Below are positions 47,144 to 59,995 of a DNA stretch of 64,000 bases, piece by piece. Position 1 is the first letter of the stretch, and each line of letters begins with the position of its first letter. The stretch is taken from positions 16,037 to 80,036 of the forward strand of contig NZ_JEOE01000016.1 of the NCBI RefSeq assembly GCF_000708885.1, given 5' to 3'. A program made the position numbers and the translations under genes. Below the pieces are notes generated by a model. The model was not told where the DNA came from. It saw only the letters and a program-made list of their open reading frames with translations, and ran no database searches. This stretch comes from Cellulomonas sp. HZM (lineage in GTDB: Bacteria; Actinomycetota; Actinomycetes; Actinomycetales; Cellulomonadaceae).

Positions 47144-48322
47144 ATGGACGAGCTGACCAAGTTCGCGACCCGGCCCACCGGGGTCGGCGAGATGTTCCAG
47201 CTCCTGCGCGACGGGACGCCCCGCACGCGCGCCGAGCTCGTCGCGCTCACCGGCCAGTCGCGCTCCACGATCGCGGCCCGCGTCGACGTCCTGCTCGCGT
47301 CCGGCCTGGTCAGCCCGGCGGGCGAGGCGACCTCCACGGGCGGCCGGCCGCCCGCGACGTTCCGCTTCAACCCCGCCGCACGCGTCGTGCTCGCGGTCGA
47401 CCTCGGCGCGACCCACGCGCGGCTCGCTGTGACCGACCTCGCGGGAGAGGTTCTCGCCGAGCACGCCGAGCAGATCGCGATCGCCGACGGCCCGGGCGAG
47501 GTACTCGGCACCGTCGTCGACCGCGGCCGCAAGCTCCTCGAGCAGACGGGCCGCGCCGACGACCTCGTGAGCGTGGGCGTCGGTCTGCCCGGCCCGGTCG
47601 AGCACTCGACCGGGCGGCCCATCAACCCCCCGATCATGCCCGGGTGGGACGACGCCGACGTGCCCGGCATCCTCGGCGCACGGCTGCATGTCCCGGTCCT
47701 CGTCGACAACGACGTCAACGTCATGGCGCTCGGCGAGCACTCGAGCCAGTGGCCCGGGACGGACCACCTGCTGTTCGTCAAGGTCGCGACCGGCATCGGC
47801 TCCGGGATCATCATGGACGGCCAGATCCGCCGGGGAGCCCAGGGCTCCGCGGGCGACCTCGGGCACATCGCGGTCGCCGACGGGCCCGACCTGCCGTGCC
47901 GGTGCGGGAACACCGGCTGCCTCGAGGCGGTCGCCGGCGGCCCGGCGATCGCTGCCGTCCTCGCGGCGGACGGCGCCGACGCGAGCACGGGCGCGGACGT
48001 CGTCGCGCTCGTCCGAGCCGGCGACCTCGCCGCGAGCCACGCGGTCCGTGAGGCGGGCCGCCACATCGGCGGCGTGCTCGCGGCGTGCGTGAGCCTGCTC
48101 AACCCCTCCGTCATCGTCATCGGCGGCCAGGTCGCGGAGGCCGGCGAGCACCTCGTCGCCGGCATCCGCGAGGTCGTCTACCGCCGATCTCTCCCGCTCG
48201 CCACGCAGCACCTGCGCATCGTCGCGTCCCGCACGATGGGCCGCGCCGGCGTCCTGGGCGCGAGCGCGATGGCCGCGGACCACGTGCTCTCCCCCGCCGC
48301 GATCGACGCCATCGCGGTCTGA
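47144..48322 (+). CDS. ROK-family transcriptional regulator
   Basis: Sugar-responsive repressor of 392 residues. The winged helix lies at about 13-70 (MFQLLRDGTPRTRAELVALTGQSRSTIAARVDVLLASGLV), followed by the ROK kinase-like fold (AVDLGATHARLAVTDLAG, GVGLPGPVE) and the zinc motif CRCGNTGCLEA. It is divergent from the ABC operon, and so probably represses it in the absence of the sugar. ATG at 47144 is chosen; GTG at 47138 would add two residues. Confidence 0.92.
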   Translation: MDELTKFATRPTGVGEMFQLLRDGTPRTRAELVALTGQSRSTIAARVDVLLASGLVSPAGEATSTGGRPPATFRFNPAARVVLAVDLGATHARLAVTDLAGEVLAEHAEQIAIADGPGEVLGTVVDRGRKLLEQTGRADDLVSVGVGLPGPVEHSTGRPINPPIMPGWDDADVPGILGARLHVPVLVDNDVNVMALGEHSSQWPGTDHLLFVKVATGIGSGIIMDGQIRRGAQGSAGDLGHIAVADGPDLPCRCGNTGCLEAVAGGPAIAAVLAADGADASTGADVVALVRAGDLAASHAVREAGRHIGGVLAACVSLLNPSVIVIGGQVAEAGEHLVAGIREVVYRRSLPLATQHLRIVASRTMGRAGVLGASAMAADHVLSPAAIDAIAV

Positions 48323-48354
48323 CCCCCACCACCCCGCAGTCGAGGAGGACGAAG

Positions 48355-49029
48355 GTGACCCGTCGAGCACTCGTCGTGCGCGGAGGCTGGGACGGGCACG
48401 CCCCCGCCGAGGCGACCGACCTGTTCCTGCCGTTCCTGCGCGAGCACTTCGACGTGACCGTCGAGGACAGCCTCGAGGCGTACGCCGACGCGCCGCTCAT
48501 GGCGGCGACCGACCTCGTCGTGCAGTGCTGGACCATGGGCGACGTCCTCGCCGACGAGCTGCGCGGCCTGCGCACCGCCGTCGCAGCGGGAACCGGCTTC
48601 GCCGGGTGGCACGGAGGCATCGTCGACTCGTTCCGCGTCGCCACGGACTACCTGCAGATGGTCGGCGCGCAGTTCGCGGCGCATCCCGGCGGGATCGTCG
48701 AGCACACGATCGACGTCGTGGCGCCGGAGCACCCGATCATGGCCAGCGTGCGCGACTTCGAGCTGCGCTCGGAGCAGTACTGGCTCCTGTCCGACCCGCT
48801 CAACGACGTCCTGGCGACCACCACGATCACGCCCGGCCCGGACGACCCGTGGCACGAGCCCGTGACGTCCCCGGCGGTGTGGACGCGCCGCTGGGGGCAC
48901 GGGCGCGTCTTCGTGTGCACGCCCGGGCACCAGCTCGCCGACCTCGAGCTGCCGCCGGTGCGCACCATGCTGGAGCGCGGGATGCTCTGGGCCGCGCGCG
49001 ACGAGCGATCCGATGCCGCGCCGCGCTGA
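48355..49029 (+). CDS. ThuA-like domain protein
   Basis: Protein of 224 residues with the class I glutamine amidotransferase-like fold of ThuA: RALVVRGGWDGHAPAEATDLF, DLVVQCWTMGD, GTGFAGWHGGIVDSF and the closing GRVFVCTPGHQLADLELPPVRTMLERGMLWAAR. The nucleophile cysteine of true amidotransferases is absent. In rhizobia and agrobacteria thuA and thuB (a Gfo/Idh protein) act on trehalose-like disaccharides through 3-keto sugars. GTG at 48355 has GAGGAGG upstream. It is 32 bases after the ROK gene. Confidence 0.85.
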   Translation: MTRRALVVRGGWDGHAPAEATDLFLPFLREHFDVTVEDSLEAYADAPLMAATDLVVQCWTMGDVLADELRGLRTAVAAGTGFAGWHGGIVDSFRVATDYLQMVGAQFAAHPGGIVEHTIDVVAPEHPIMASVRDFELRSEQYWLLSDPLNDVLATTTITPGPDDPWHEPVTSPAVWTRRWGHGRVFVCTPGHQLADLELPPVRTMLERGMLWAARDERSDAAPR

Positions 49030-49795
49030 CGACCCGCAGATCCTCGACGACGATGTCGACGACGATGTGAGGATGCGTCTGCACGTCGCCGAGCACGGAC
49101 CCGCCACCGGTACCCGCGGGGCGGCCGTGCTGCTGCACGGGATGATGGGCTCGGGTGCGAGCTGGTGGCGGCTCGTCCCGCTCCTGGTCGCACGCGGCTA
49201 CCGCGTGCTCGCGCTCGACCTGCCCGGCCACGGCCTCTCGGACCGCGACCCGGGGCTGACCGTCGAGCGCGCGGCCGACGCCGTCGTGTCCACCGTGACG
49301 AGGCTCGTCGACGAGCCGCCGTCGGTCGCGATCGGGCACTCCTTCGGCGGGCTGGTGCTCGCGGCTGCCGCACCGGCCCTGAGGCCCGGCCTCGCGGTGT
49401 ACGTCGACGCGCCCTCCACGACCCGCGGGGGCCGGGACCGTCGCGAGGTGCTCGCCCTCTACGAGCAGGACCGCGCGCGTCGCACGGCGGCTCGGCTGCG
49501 CAGCACACGGCCGCACTACACGGCGCGCGACTGCCTCGTGGAAGGCGTCGCCGCCGAGCGCTTCGACCCGGCGACGGCCGCCGCGGTCTCGTCGGCCCCC
49601 GGAGGGTCGTGGCCCCCGACCGCGGGCTCAGTCGTCGTGCGCGCCGACCCGAGCGACTACGTGTCCGACGAGCAGGCCGCGGCGCTCGAGCACCGCGGCG
49701 TGCGCGTCCGCAGCATCCCCGGTGCGGCGCACTCCGTGTGGTTCAGCCATCCCCGCGAGCTCGTCGCTTCGCTGCCGGAGGTGTTCGGCGGCTGA
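49013..49795 (+). CDS. Alpha/beta-fold hydrolase
   Basis: Protein of 260 residues. It shows the oxyanion region VLLHGMMGSGASWW, the DLPGHGLSDRDPG loop, the nucleophile elbow GHSFGG (serine), and the late histidine in GAAHSVWFSHP. No signal peptide, so cytosolic. The start may be ATG at 49013, overlapping the ThuA gene by 17 bases, or ATG at 49073, which begins at the conserved core and drops an acidic tail. Substrate unknown; it may belong to the sugar locus by position. Confidence 0.82.
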   Translation: MPRRADDPQILDDDVDDDVRMRLHVAEHGPATGTRGAAVLLHGMMGSGASWWRLVPLLVARGYRVLALDLPGHGLSDRDPGLTVERAADAVVSTVTRLVDEPPSVAIGHSFGGLVLAAAAPALRPGLAVYVDAPSTTRGGRDRREVLALYEQDRARRTAARLRSTRPHYTARDCLVEGVAAERFDPATAAAVSSAPGGSWPPTAGSVVVRADPSDYVSDEQAAALEHRGVRVRSIPGAAHSVWFSHPRELVASLPEVFGG

Positions 49796-49807
49796 CGGCC
49801 GACGGCG

Positions 49808-53028
<3,221 letters not shown>

Positions 53029-53095
53029 TCAGGCAGTGTCAGGCCCCATCAGGCCCCCGTCGGCCCCGTCGGCCCGCGCCGTCCCGCGCCGCCGC

Positions 53096-53605
53096 TCAGC
53101 GACGTCGGCGGCCCGTGAGCACGAGCGCGAGCGTCCCGGCGACACCCACCACGGCGAACGTCACCGCGACGGTCGTCAGCGTCCCGGACGCCTGCGCGAT
53201 CACCACCGAGCGCACCTCGTCGCCGTCCTGCCACGTGCACACCGAGCGCGCCGGCAGCACGTCGTAGCGCACCTTCGAGTGCGGAGCGTCGTCGTTGACC
53301 GCGACGAGGCACGGCACCGAGTGGTCCTTCGTGGCGGCCAGCGTGTGCGAGGCCACGGTCAGCCAGCCGACGACGAGCAGCACGAGGCCGACGATCGCGA
53401 GCCCGGTCGCCGCGAGCATCGCCGCAGCCCGGCGCACGCGCCGCCGCCGCTCGTCCTGGTCGTCGCCGCCCTGCACCGCGGGCTCGTGTCCTGCCGCAGC
53501 CCTCGCTCCCGGCCCGTCCGTCGCCTCGACCTCCGGCCCGTCCGACCGCCCGGCCTCCGGCCCGACCGACCGCCCGACACGTCCCTGCTCGTCGTCCTGC
53601 GTCAC
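53096..53605 (-). CDS. Small membrane protein with two helices
   Basis: Protein of 169 residues: a hydrophilic N-terminus of about 55 residues rich in Gly, Asp and Glu, a membrane segment (about 61-81), a loop of about 55 residues with a cysteine pair (VPCLV, SVCTW), and a second segment near the C-terminus, ending RRRR. No family recognised. GTG at 53605 overlaps the MetE-like gene by four bases, so it belongs to that operon. Confidence 0.65.
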   Translation of the reverse strand: MTQDDEQGRVGRSVGPEAGRSDGPEVEATDGPGARAAAGHEPAVQGGDDQDERRRRVRRAAAMLAATGLAIVGLVLLVVGWLTVASHTLAATKDHSVPCLVAVNDDAPHSKVRYDVLPARSVCTWQDGDEVRSVVIAQASGTLTTVAVTFAVVGVAGTLALVLTGRRRR

Positions 53606-54636
53606 CGCTGCGCCCTCTCTGCCACGATCCGTGCGCACCGCACGGTCCCCGCGAGCGCGCCGCGCGCGTCGTCGGGCGATGTCCCGTCGGGCACGCGCGG
53701 TGCGAGCACGACGACGTCCCCCAGCCCCGCGACCGGCAGCCCGACCGACCGCCACGGGCGCGTGAGCGCGTCCGCCTGGCCCACCACGTCGTCGCCCGCG
53801 CACTGCGAGGTCGCCGGTGGCGGCACCTGCGCCCAGAGCCCGAGCCCGGCCTCGACCGTCTCGGCCACGTGCTCCCACGCGCGCTCGTCGAGGCCACCGA
53901 CCTCGAGCGCGGCGGCGTCGGCGCGCGCCTCGCGCACGACCCGCAGCGCGGTCCACGAGGCGCCACCGTGCACGACGACGCGGACCGCGCCCGCAGCTCG
54001 CACGGGGTCCAGCACGCCACCGAGCCTCTCGGCCGCGACGGGTCCGCGGACGGGACGCATCGCCCCGCCGCCCGACATCGCGAAGCCGGAGAACGTCGGC
54101 AGCACGCCCGCGACGACCTGCGCGAGCAGCGGTTCGTGCAGCAGGACCGTGACCTCCGCGCCCGGCACGGTGCGCCGCACGGCGGCGACGTGCTCGGCGA
54201 GCCCGGCGCCCGCGGAGTCCGCCAGGTCGCGCACCGCACCCGGGTCCGTCAGCACGCGGTCACCGCGCGCGAGGTAGAGCCGCGCGGCGAGGGTCAGCGG
54301 CCCGAGCGCGGGCACGACGAGCGGCCCGGCGTACCCGTGCGCGGCGACGGCGAGCGCGTCGAGGTCCTCGCGGGCGAGAGCCTGGGCCCGCGCGAGGTCG
54401 GCACCCGGCCGGTCGGCGAGCTTCCACCCGTGCGGCCCGATCTCCGTCGGCATCTCGACGAGCCGCGCGGCCGCGCGCCCCACCCCCGCGGCGTGCGTTC
54501 CGCGCTCGGGCAGCTCGACCGCGAACGGCAGGCCGTCGACCTCGTCGTGCGCGTCCGCGAGGTCACCGACCACGACCGTCTGCGCCTCGAGCACGTCGAC
54601 CCCGGGCCAGCGCCCGGCGCCGCTGACTCCCGTCAC
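53602..54636 (-). CDS. MetE C-terminal-like protein lacking the zinc cysteines
   Basis: Barrel protein of 344 residues related to the catalytic half of cobalamin-independent methionine synthase ([60 protein letters not shown]). The MetE zinc motif HxC corresponds here to VVVHGGASW, where the cysteine is replaced, and the second cysteine motif is not recognisable. Methionine synthase activity is therefore doubtful. The gene sits between mnmA and ligA as in other actinobacteria, overlapping mnmA by four bases. Its role is unknown. Confidence 0.7.
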   Translation of the reverse strand: MTGVSGAGRWPGVDVLEAQTVVVGDLADAHDEVDGLPFAVELPERGTHAAGVGRAAARLVEMPTEIGPHGWKLADRPGADLARAQALAREDLDALAVAAHGYAGPLVVPALGPLTLAARLYLARGDRVLTDPGAVRDLADSAGAGLAEHVAAVRRTVPGAEVTVLLHEPLLAQVVAGVLPTFSGFAMSGGGAMRPVRGPVAAERLGGVLDPVRAAGAVRVVVHGGASWTALRVVREARADAAALEVGGLDERAWEHVAETVEAGLGLWAQVPPPATSQCAGDDVVGQADALTRPWRSVGLPVAGLGDVVVLAPRVPDGTSPDDARGALAGTVRCARIVAERAQR

Positions 54637-55724
54637 CGCGTCCCCGCGAGCGCACGTGCACCGGTGACGGTCGCCTGCCCGAGCACCCGGGAACCCGCGT
54701 AGACCACGAGCGACTGCCCGGGGGCGACGCCGCGCAGCGGCTCGTCGAGCACCACCTCGACGTCATCGCGGACGGTCCGCACGACGGCCGGGACGGGTGC
54801 TCCGTGCGCGCGCACCTGCACGTGGCACGCGAGCGGCTCGTCCGGCGCCTCGAACCACACCGCGCGGTCGGCCGTCACCGAGCGCACCGCGAGCTCGTCG
54901 GCCGACCCGACGACCACCCGGTTCGCGACGGGCTCGATGGACAGCACGTACCGGGGCCGTCCGTCGTCGGCGGGGCGGCCGAGCGCGAGCCCGCGACGCT
55001 GACCGACGGTGTACGCGTACGCACCGTCGTGCGAGCCGACGACGTTGCCCGCCGTGTCGACGACGTCTCCCGGACGCGACCCGAGCCGCTCGCGCAGGAA
55101 GCCCTGCGTGTCGCCGTCCGCGACGAAGCAGATGTCGTACGAGTCGGGCTTCGCGGAGACCGACAGCCCGCGCGCGGCCGCCTCGGCGCGGGTCTCTTCC
55201 TTCGACGCGACCTCGCCGAGCGGGAACATCGAGCGCGCGAGCCGCTCGGGGCCTGTCACGGCGAGCACGTAGGACTGGTCCTTGGCGGCGTCGAGCGCGC
55301 GGTGCAGCTCGCGCGTGCCGTCCGCGCGCACGACGACGCGCGCGTAGTGCCCGGTGCACACGGCGTCGAACCCGAGGGCGACGGCCTTGTCGAGCAGCGC
55401 GGCGAACTTGATGTGCTCGTTGCACCGCACGCACGGGTTGGGTGTGCGGCCGGCCTCGTACTCGTGCAGGAAGTCGGCGACGACGGTCTGCTCGAACTGC
55501 GCGGACAGGTCCCACACGTAGTACGGGATCCCGAGCACGTCGGCGGCGCGGCGCGCGTCGCCCGCGTCCTCGATCGAGCAGCACCCCCGCGAGCCGGTGC
55601 GGAACTGGTCGCGCGTGCGTGACAGCGCCATGTGCACGCCGACGACGTCGTGGCCGGCATCGACCGCGCGCGCCGCCGCGACCGCGGAGTCGACACCGCC
55701 GGACAGCGCGGCCAGGACCCGCAT
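54633..55724 (-). CDS. mnmA: tRNA-uridine 2-sulfurtransferase
   Basis: Adds sulfur to U34 of tRNA(Lys), tRNA(Glu) and tRNA(Gln). The 363 residues contain the PP-loop [11 protein letters not shown] (6-16), the first catalytic cysteine in TPNPCVRCN, the second in [11 protein letters not shown], and [12 protein letters not shown]. The ATG overlaps the iscS stop by one base (TGATG), so the sulfur donor and the thiolase are coupled. Confidence 0.95.
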   Translation of the reverse strand: MRVLAALSGGVDSAVAAARAVDAGHDVVGVHMALSRTRDQFRTGSRGCCSIEDAGDARRAADVLGIPYYVWDLSAQFEQTVVADFLHEYEAGRTPNPCVRCNEHIKFAALLDKAVALGFDAVCTGHYARVVVRADGTRELHRALDAAKDQSYVLAVTGPERLARSMFPLGEVASKEETRAEAAARGLSVSAKPDSYDICFVADGDTQGFLRERLGSRPGDVVDTAGNVVGSHDGAYAYTVGQRRGLALGRPADDGRPRYVLSIEPVANRVVVGSADELAVRSVTADRAVWFEAPDEPLACHVQVRAHGAPVPAVVRTVRDDVEVVLDEPLRGVAPGQSLVVYAGSRVLGQATVTGARALAGTR

Positions 55725-56905
55725 CACGCCACCCCCGCGAGACCGGCGGCGCGGGCCCGCTCGACGACGCCGGGCAGCACGTCGAGCACGGCAGCAACGT
55801 CGTCGGACGTCGAGGTGTGACCCAGCGTGAAGCGCAGGGCGCCGCGCGCGTCGGTCTCCGATACCCCCATCGCGAGCAGCACGTGCGACGGACGTGGGAC
55901 GCCGGCCTGGCACGCGGAGCCGGTCGACGCCTCGACGCCGGCGGAGTCCAGCAGGTACAGCAACGAGTCGCCCTCGCACCCTGCGAACGTGAGGTGCGCG
56001 TTGGCGGGCAGCCGACGAGCTGCGTCGGCCGGGCCGCGCAGCACGGCGCCCGGGACGGTCCCGAGCACGCCGGCGACCAGCTCGTCGCGCAGCGCGGCCA
56101 GGCGTGGCGCGCTCGACGGCCGGGCCGCGACCGCGGCGTCCACGGCGGCGGCGAACGACGCGAGCAGCGCGAAGTCGAGAGTGCCGGACCGCACGCCGCG
56201 CTCCTGCCCGCCACCGTGCAGCACGGGCGTGAGCTCGAGCCCGCGGCGCGCCAGGAGCGCCCCCGTACCGCCGGGACCGCCGGCCTTGTGCCCGCTGACC
56301 GTGAGCGCGTCGAGCCCCGATGCCGCGAAGTCCACCGGCACCTGGCCGACGGCCTGGACCGCGTCGGCGTGCACCGGGACGCCGTGCCTGCGCGCGAGCG
56401 CGACGACGTCGTCGAGCGGCTGCAGCGCGCCGACCTCGTTGTTCGCCCACATGACCGAGATCAGTGCCGCCTGGTCGCCGTTGCGCTCGAGCTCGTCGCG
56501 CAGCGCCTCGACGTCGAGCACGCCGTCGGCGTCGACCGGCAGCAGCACCAGCTCCGCGCCCGCGTGCTCGGCCATCCAGAACGCGGGGTCCAGCACCGCG
56601 TGGTGCTCGACGGCCGAGACCAGCAGCCGACGACGGCCGGGGTCCTGCGTGCGGCGCGCCCAGAACAGGCCCTTGACCGCGAGGTTGTCGGCCTCGGTCC
56701 CGCCCGAGGTCCACACCACCTCCGACGGCCTGGCGCCCAGCGCCGCCGCGAGCCGCTCGCGGGACTCCTCGACGACGCGCCGGGCGGCGCGGCCCGAGCC
56801 GTGCAAGGACGACGGGTTGCCCGTGCGCACGGCCTGCTCGGCGAGCACGCGGGCCGCGACCGGGAGCATGGGCGTGGTCGCCGCATGGTCCAGGTAGGCG
56901 GTCAC
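55724..56905 (-). CDS. iscS: Cysteine desulfurase, IscS/NifS type
   Basis: PLP enzyme that takes sulfur from cysteine, here probably for MnmA. The 393 residues show [57 protein letters not shown] and the PLP lysine in [13 protein letters not shown]; the catalytic cysteine loop is STGSACQAG. The short C-terminus is of class I type. The GTG at 56905 follows TAGACT by six bases (leaderless). It heads the iscS-mnmA-metE-like operon. Confidence 0.94.
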   Translation of the reverse strand: MTAYLDHAATTPMLPVAARVLAEQAVRTGNPSSLHGSGRAARRVVEESRERLAAALGARPSEVVWTSGGTEADNLAVKGLFWARRTQDPGRRRLLVSAVEHHAVLDPAFWMAEHAGAELVLLPVDADGVLDVEALRDELERNGDQAALISVMWANNEVGALQPLDDVVALARRHGVPVHADAVQAVGQVPVDFAASGLDALTVSGHKAGGPGGTGALLARRGLELTPVLHGGGQERGVRSGTLDFALLASFAAAVDAAVAARPSSAPRLAALRDELVAGVLGTVPGAVLRGPADAARRLPANAHLTFAGCEGDSLLYLLDSAGVEASTGSACQAGVPRPSHVLLAMGVSETDARGALRFTLGHTSTSDDVAAVLDVLPGVVERARAAGLAGVA

Positions 56906-57007
56906 CGGGCAAGTCTACGGACGCGGCGTGCGGGCCCGGCACGGCGCTCGCGCACGACTGGTGACGTGCGCTGCCGATGCCCCGTGCGACCTGGCAGGAT
57001 GTGCGCC

Positions 57008-58000
57008 GTGAGTGCCGACGACGACGTCTTCGCGCTGCCGATCGCGTTCAGCGGCCAGCGGCTCGACTGGCGCGACCTCCCGCGGCACGTGCGCACCCGG
57101 ATCACCGAGCTCGCGGGCGCCCAGGTCACCGCCGAGATCAGCGCGACGAGCGGGTTCTCCCCCGGTTTCGCGGCGGTGCTCGAGCTCGCGGACGGCCGCG
57201 GAGTGTTCGTCAAGGCAGTCTCGTCCGAGCAGAACCCGCACTCGCCGGTCCTGGCACGCTCCGAGATCCGCGTCGCGGCGTGCCTGCCCCCGCAGGTCCC
57301 CGCTCCGCGGCTCCTGTGGTCGGCCGACGACGGCGACTGGGTGATCCTCGGCTTCGAGGTCGTGCACGGGCGCTCGCCCGAGCTGCCGTGGTCCGGCGAC
57401 GACCTCGACGCGGTGCTCGCCGCGATGGAGCGGCTCGCGGACGCCGAGCCCCTGCCGGGGCACGACCTGCGCCTCGCCGACGACCAGCTCGCCGAGGACT
57501 TCTCCGGGTGGCGCCGGCTCGCGGCGATGGACCGCGACGCGCAGGACCGTGCGGCCGACCGGGGCGGCGAGCTGGGCCGCTGGGCGCTCGCGAACCTCGA
57601 CCGCCTCGTGCTGTGCGAGCAGGAGTCGCTCGCCGCGGTGTCGGGCGACGCGCTCGTGCACGGCGACCTGCGTGCGGACAACGTGCTGCTCGACCCGGAC
57701 CACCGCCGGGTGTGGCTCATCGACTGGCCGCACGCGAGCGTCGGTGCGCCCTGGATCGACCTGGCGTTCATGCTGCCGAGCGTCGCGCTGCAGGGCGGCG
57801 GCGACCCCGCGAAGATCTTCCGCTCGCAGGCGTCGTCGGACGGGGTGTCGGACGACACGCTGCGTGCGGGCCTCGCGGGCCTGGCGGGCTACTTCGTGTG
57901 GAGCTCGCTGCAGGCTCCGCCGCCCGGGATCCCCAACCTGCGCCGGTTCCAGGCGGCGCAGGGCGCGGCCGCGCTGCGCTGGTTCCGCGACCTGACCTGA
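57008..58000 (+). CDS. Aminoglycoside phosphotransferase-like kinase
   Basis: Protein of 330 residues with the APH/choline kinase fold: [23 protein letters not shown] for nucleotide binding, catalytic [12 protein letters not shown] and metal-binding [22 protein letters not shown]. It is probably a small-molecule kinase; resistance activity cannot be assumed. Start: GTG at 57008, with AGGA eight bases upstream, or ATG at 56999, adding three residues. Confidence 0.85.
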   Translation: MSADDDVFALPIAFSGQRLDWRDLPRHVRTRITELAGAQVTAEISATSGFSPGFAAVLELADGRGVFVKAVSSEQNPHSPVLARSEIRVAACLPPQVPAPRLLWSADDGDWVILGFEVVHGRSPELPWSGDDLDAVLAAMERLADAEPLPGHDLRLADDQLAEDFSGWRRLAAMDRDAQDRAADRGGELGRWALANLDRLVLCEQESLAAVSGDALVHGDLRADNVLLDPDHRRVWLIDWPHASVGAPWIDLAFMLPSVALQGGGDPAKIFRSQASSDGVSDDTLRAGLAGLAGYFVWSSLQAPPPGIPNLRRFQAAQGAAALRWFRDLT

Positions 58001-58055
58001 CGCGGCGACGGTCCGGCCGTGGACCGGAGCGGGCGCGCGCTTCGAGGTCCGGGCG

Positions 58056-59051
58056 TCAGCCCTTGAGCCGGCGCAGCTCCGCGGACGCCTGCGGCAGCAC
58101 GGTCGTCAGGTCGCCCACGATGCCGAAGTCCGCGATCTCGAAGATCGGCGCGTCGGGGTCGGAGTTGATCGCGACGATCGTCCCGGACGCCTGCATGCCG
58201 CCGCGGTGGTGCACCGCACCCGAGATCCCCGCGCCGATGTAGAGCCGCGGGGAGATGGTCACGCCCGTCTGCCCGATCTGCGCGTCGTGCCCGATCCAGC
58301 CCTCGTCGGTCGCGACGCGCGTCGCACCCACGGCACCGCCGAGCACGTCGGCGAGCTCCTCGACGAGCGAGAAGTCGCCCTCGGTGCCGCGGCCGCCCGC
58401 GACCACGACGTGCGCGCTGCCCAGGTCGGGCCGACCGCTCGCGGGACGCTCGGTGCGCTCGACGAGCGTGACCCTGCGCGCGGCGGCGCTCACGGCGACG
58501 TCGTGGTCGACGACGTCGGGCGTCCCGCCGTCGTCGGCCGTCTGCACGACGACCGAGTTCGCCTTGACCGTGACGACCGCGAGCGGCGCCGTGACCGCGC
58601 AGCGCGTGGTCCACGTCCCCGCGAAGACGGTCTTGCCGGCGACCAGGCGCCCGTCCTCGACCGCGAGCGCGTCGGCGTCGGTCACGACGCCCGCGCCGGT
58701 CGCGACCGCGAGGCGTGCGGCGACCTCCTTGTTCTCGAACGTCGACGTCGCGAGCAGCAGCCCGGCACCGGTCGAGTCGAGCAGCGCGGCGAGCACCTCC
58801 GCGAGCGCGGCCGACAGGTGCAGGTCCGCGTCCGCACGCACGCGGTGCACGCGCGAGAGACCGAGCGCGCCCAGCTCCGCGAGCGTCGCGTCGGACGGGC
58901 CGTCGGGCGCCCCGGTGCCGTCTGGCGCACCCAGCGCCCACACGCCCTGCACGCTCCCGCCGAGCGAGCGGGCGAGCGTGACGAGCTCGCGCACGGGCGT
59001 GCGCAGGGTGCCGTCGGCGGCGTGGTCGAGCAGGACGAGGGTGTCGGTCAC
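58056..59051 (-). CDS. etfA: Electron transfer flavoprotein, alpha subunit
   Basis: FAD-carrying subunit, 331 residues, taking electrons from acyl-CoA and other dehydrogenases. The C-terminal FAD domain is clear: VVAGGRGTEGDF, RVATDEGWIGHDAQIGQTGVTISPRLYIGAGISGAVHHRGGM and INSDPDAPIFEIADFGIVGDL. It follows etfB by 43 bases. The fixC/fixX partners are not next to it. Confidence 0.95.
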   Translation of the reverse strand: MTDTLVLLDHAADGTLRTPVRELVTLARSLGGSVQGVWALGAPDGTGAPDGPSDATLAELGALGLSRVHRVRADADLHLSAALAEVLAALLDSTGAGLLLATSTFENKEVAARLAVATGAGVVTDADALAVEDGRLVAGKTVFAGTWTTRCAVTAPLAVVTVKANSVVVQTADDGGTPDVVDHDVAVSAAARRVTLVERTERPASGRPDLGSAHVVVAGGRGTEGDFSLVEELADVLGGAVGATRVATDEGWIGHDAQIGQTGVTISPRLYIGAGISGAVHHRGGMQASGTIVAINSDPDAPIFEIADFGIVGDLTTVLPQASAELRRLKG

Positions 59052-59094
59052 GTTCGTGGTCCCTGGGTCTCGGTCCGGGCGGGAAGCGCGCGGC

Positions 59095-59883
59095 TCAGGC
59101 GAGCTGGTTGTCGACGAGGTACGCCGCGAGCCGGATGCCCGCGTCCCCGGTGTCGTTGATGAGCACCCGGTCCTCGCGCGTCGGACGCGGCGCGGCCTCG
59201 ACCACCTGGGTGCGCGCGCCGGCGGCGCCGACGTCGGTCGCCGCGAGCCCGAGGTCCGCGAGCGTCAGCGTCGTGACGGGCTTCTTGCGCGCCGCCATGA
59301 TGCCCTTGAAGTTGGGGTAGCGCGGCTCGTTGGTCTGGTCCGTGACCGAGACGACCGCGGGCAGCGTCGCCTCGAGGACCTCGGTGGCCTGATCCAGCTC
59401 GCGCCGCACGCGCACGGTGCCGTCGGCCACCGTCACCTCGGCCGCCAGCGGCAGCGCGGGGACGTCGAGCAGCGCCGCGAGCGCGGTGGGCAGCAGCGAC
59501 GTGAGCCCGTCGAGACCGGCCATGCCGGTGACGACGAGGTCGACCGGCCGCTCCTGGGAGAGGTGCCGCACCGCCGCAGCCAGGACGCGCGCCGTACCGA
59601 TGGCGTCGGAGCCCGCGATCGCGTCGTCCACGACGTGCACCGCGTCGTCCGCACCCATCGCCAGGCCCTTGCGGACCGCGTCGACCGCGTCGTCGGGCCC
59701 GACGGTCAGCGCGACGACCTCGCCGCCCGCCTCCTCGGCGAGCACGAGCGCGGCCTCGAGGGCGTTCTCGTCCAGCTCGTTGAGCGTTCCGTCACCGCCG
59801 TCGCGCACCACGCGACCGTCGGCGCCCAGGGCGCGGTCCGACTGGATGTCCGGGACGTGCTTGACGCACACGACGATCCTCAC
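59095..59883 (-). CDS. etfB: Electron transfer flavoprotein, beta subunit
   Basis: AMP-binding subunit of 262 residues: RIVVCVKHVPDIQSDRALG, NELDENALEAALVLAEE, VTGMAGLDGLTSLLPTALAALL, and the partner-recognition region EPRYPNFKGIMAARKKPV. The GTG at 59883 follows TAACGT by seven bases, suggesting a leaderless etfBA message. Confidence 0.95.
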   Translation of the reverse strand: MRIVVCVKHVPDIQSDRALGADGRVVRDGGDGTLNELDENALEAALVLAEEAGGEVVALTVGPDDAVDAVRKGLAMGADDAVHVVDDAIAGSDAIGTARVLAAAVRHLSQERPVDLVVTGMAGLDGLTSLLPTALAALLDVPALPLAAEVTVADGTVRVRRELDQATEVLEATLPAVVSVTDQTNEPRYPNFKGIMAARKKPVTTLTLADLGLAATDVGAAGARTQVVEAAPRPTREDRVLINDTGDAGIRLAAYLVDNQLA

Positions 59884-59995
59884 GCCCGGAACGTTACCCG
59901 GGCCTGCACGCGCCGGTCGTCCCGGTCCCACATCCCGGCACGCCGGGAGGTGAGCGCGAAACACTCCCGTCGCACGCCTCACGCACAATGGCCGT

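Noticed and set aside
53602..54636. Functional methionine synthase metE
   Set aside because: Only the C-terminal-like barrel is present and the zinc-binding HxC motif is not kept.
57008..58000. Aminoglycoside resistance gene
   Set aside because: It shares only the general APH fold; chromosomal actinobacterial members act on many small molecules.
58009..58026. Terminator between the phosphotransferase and etfA genes
   Set aside because: CGGTCC/GGACCG gives only a 6-bp stem with no U-run, too weak to call.
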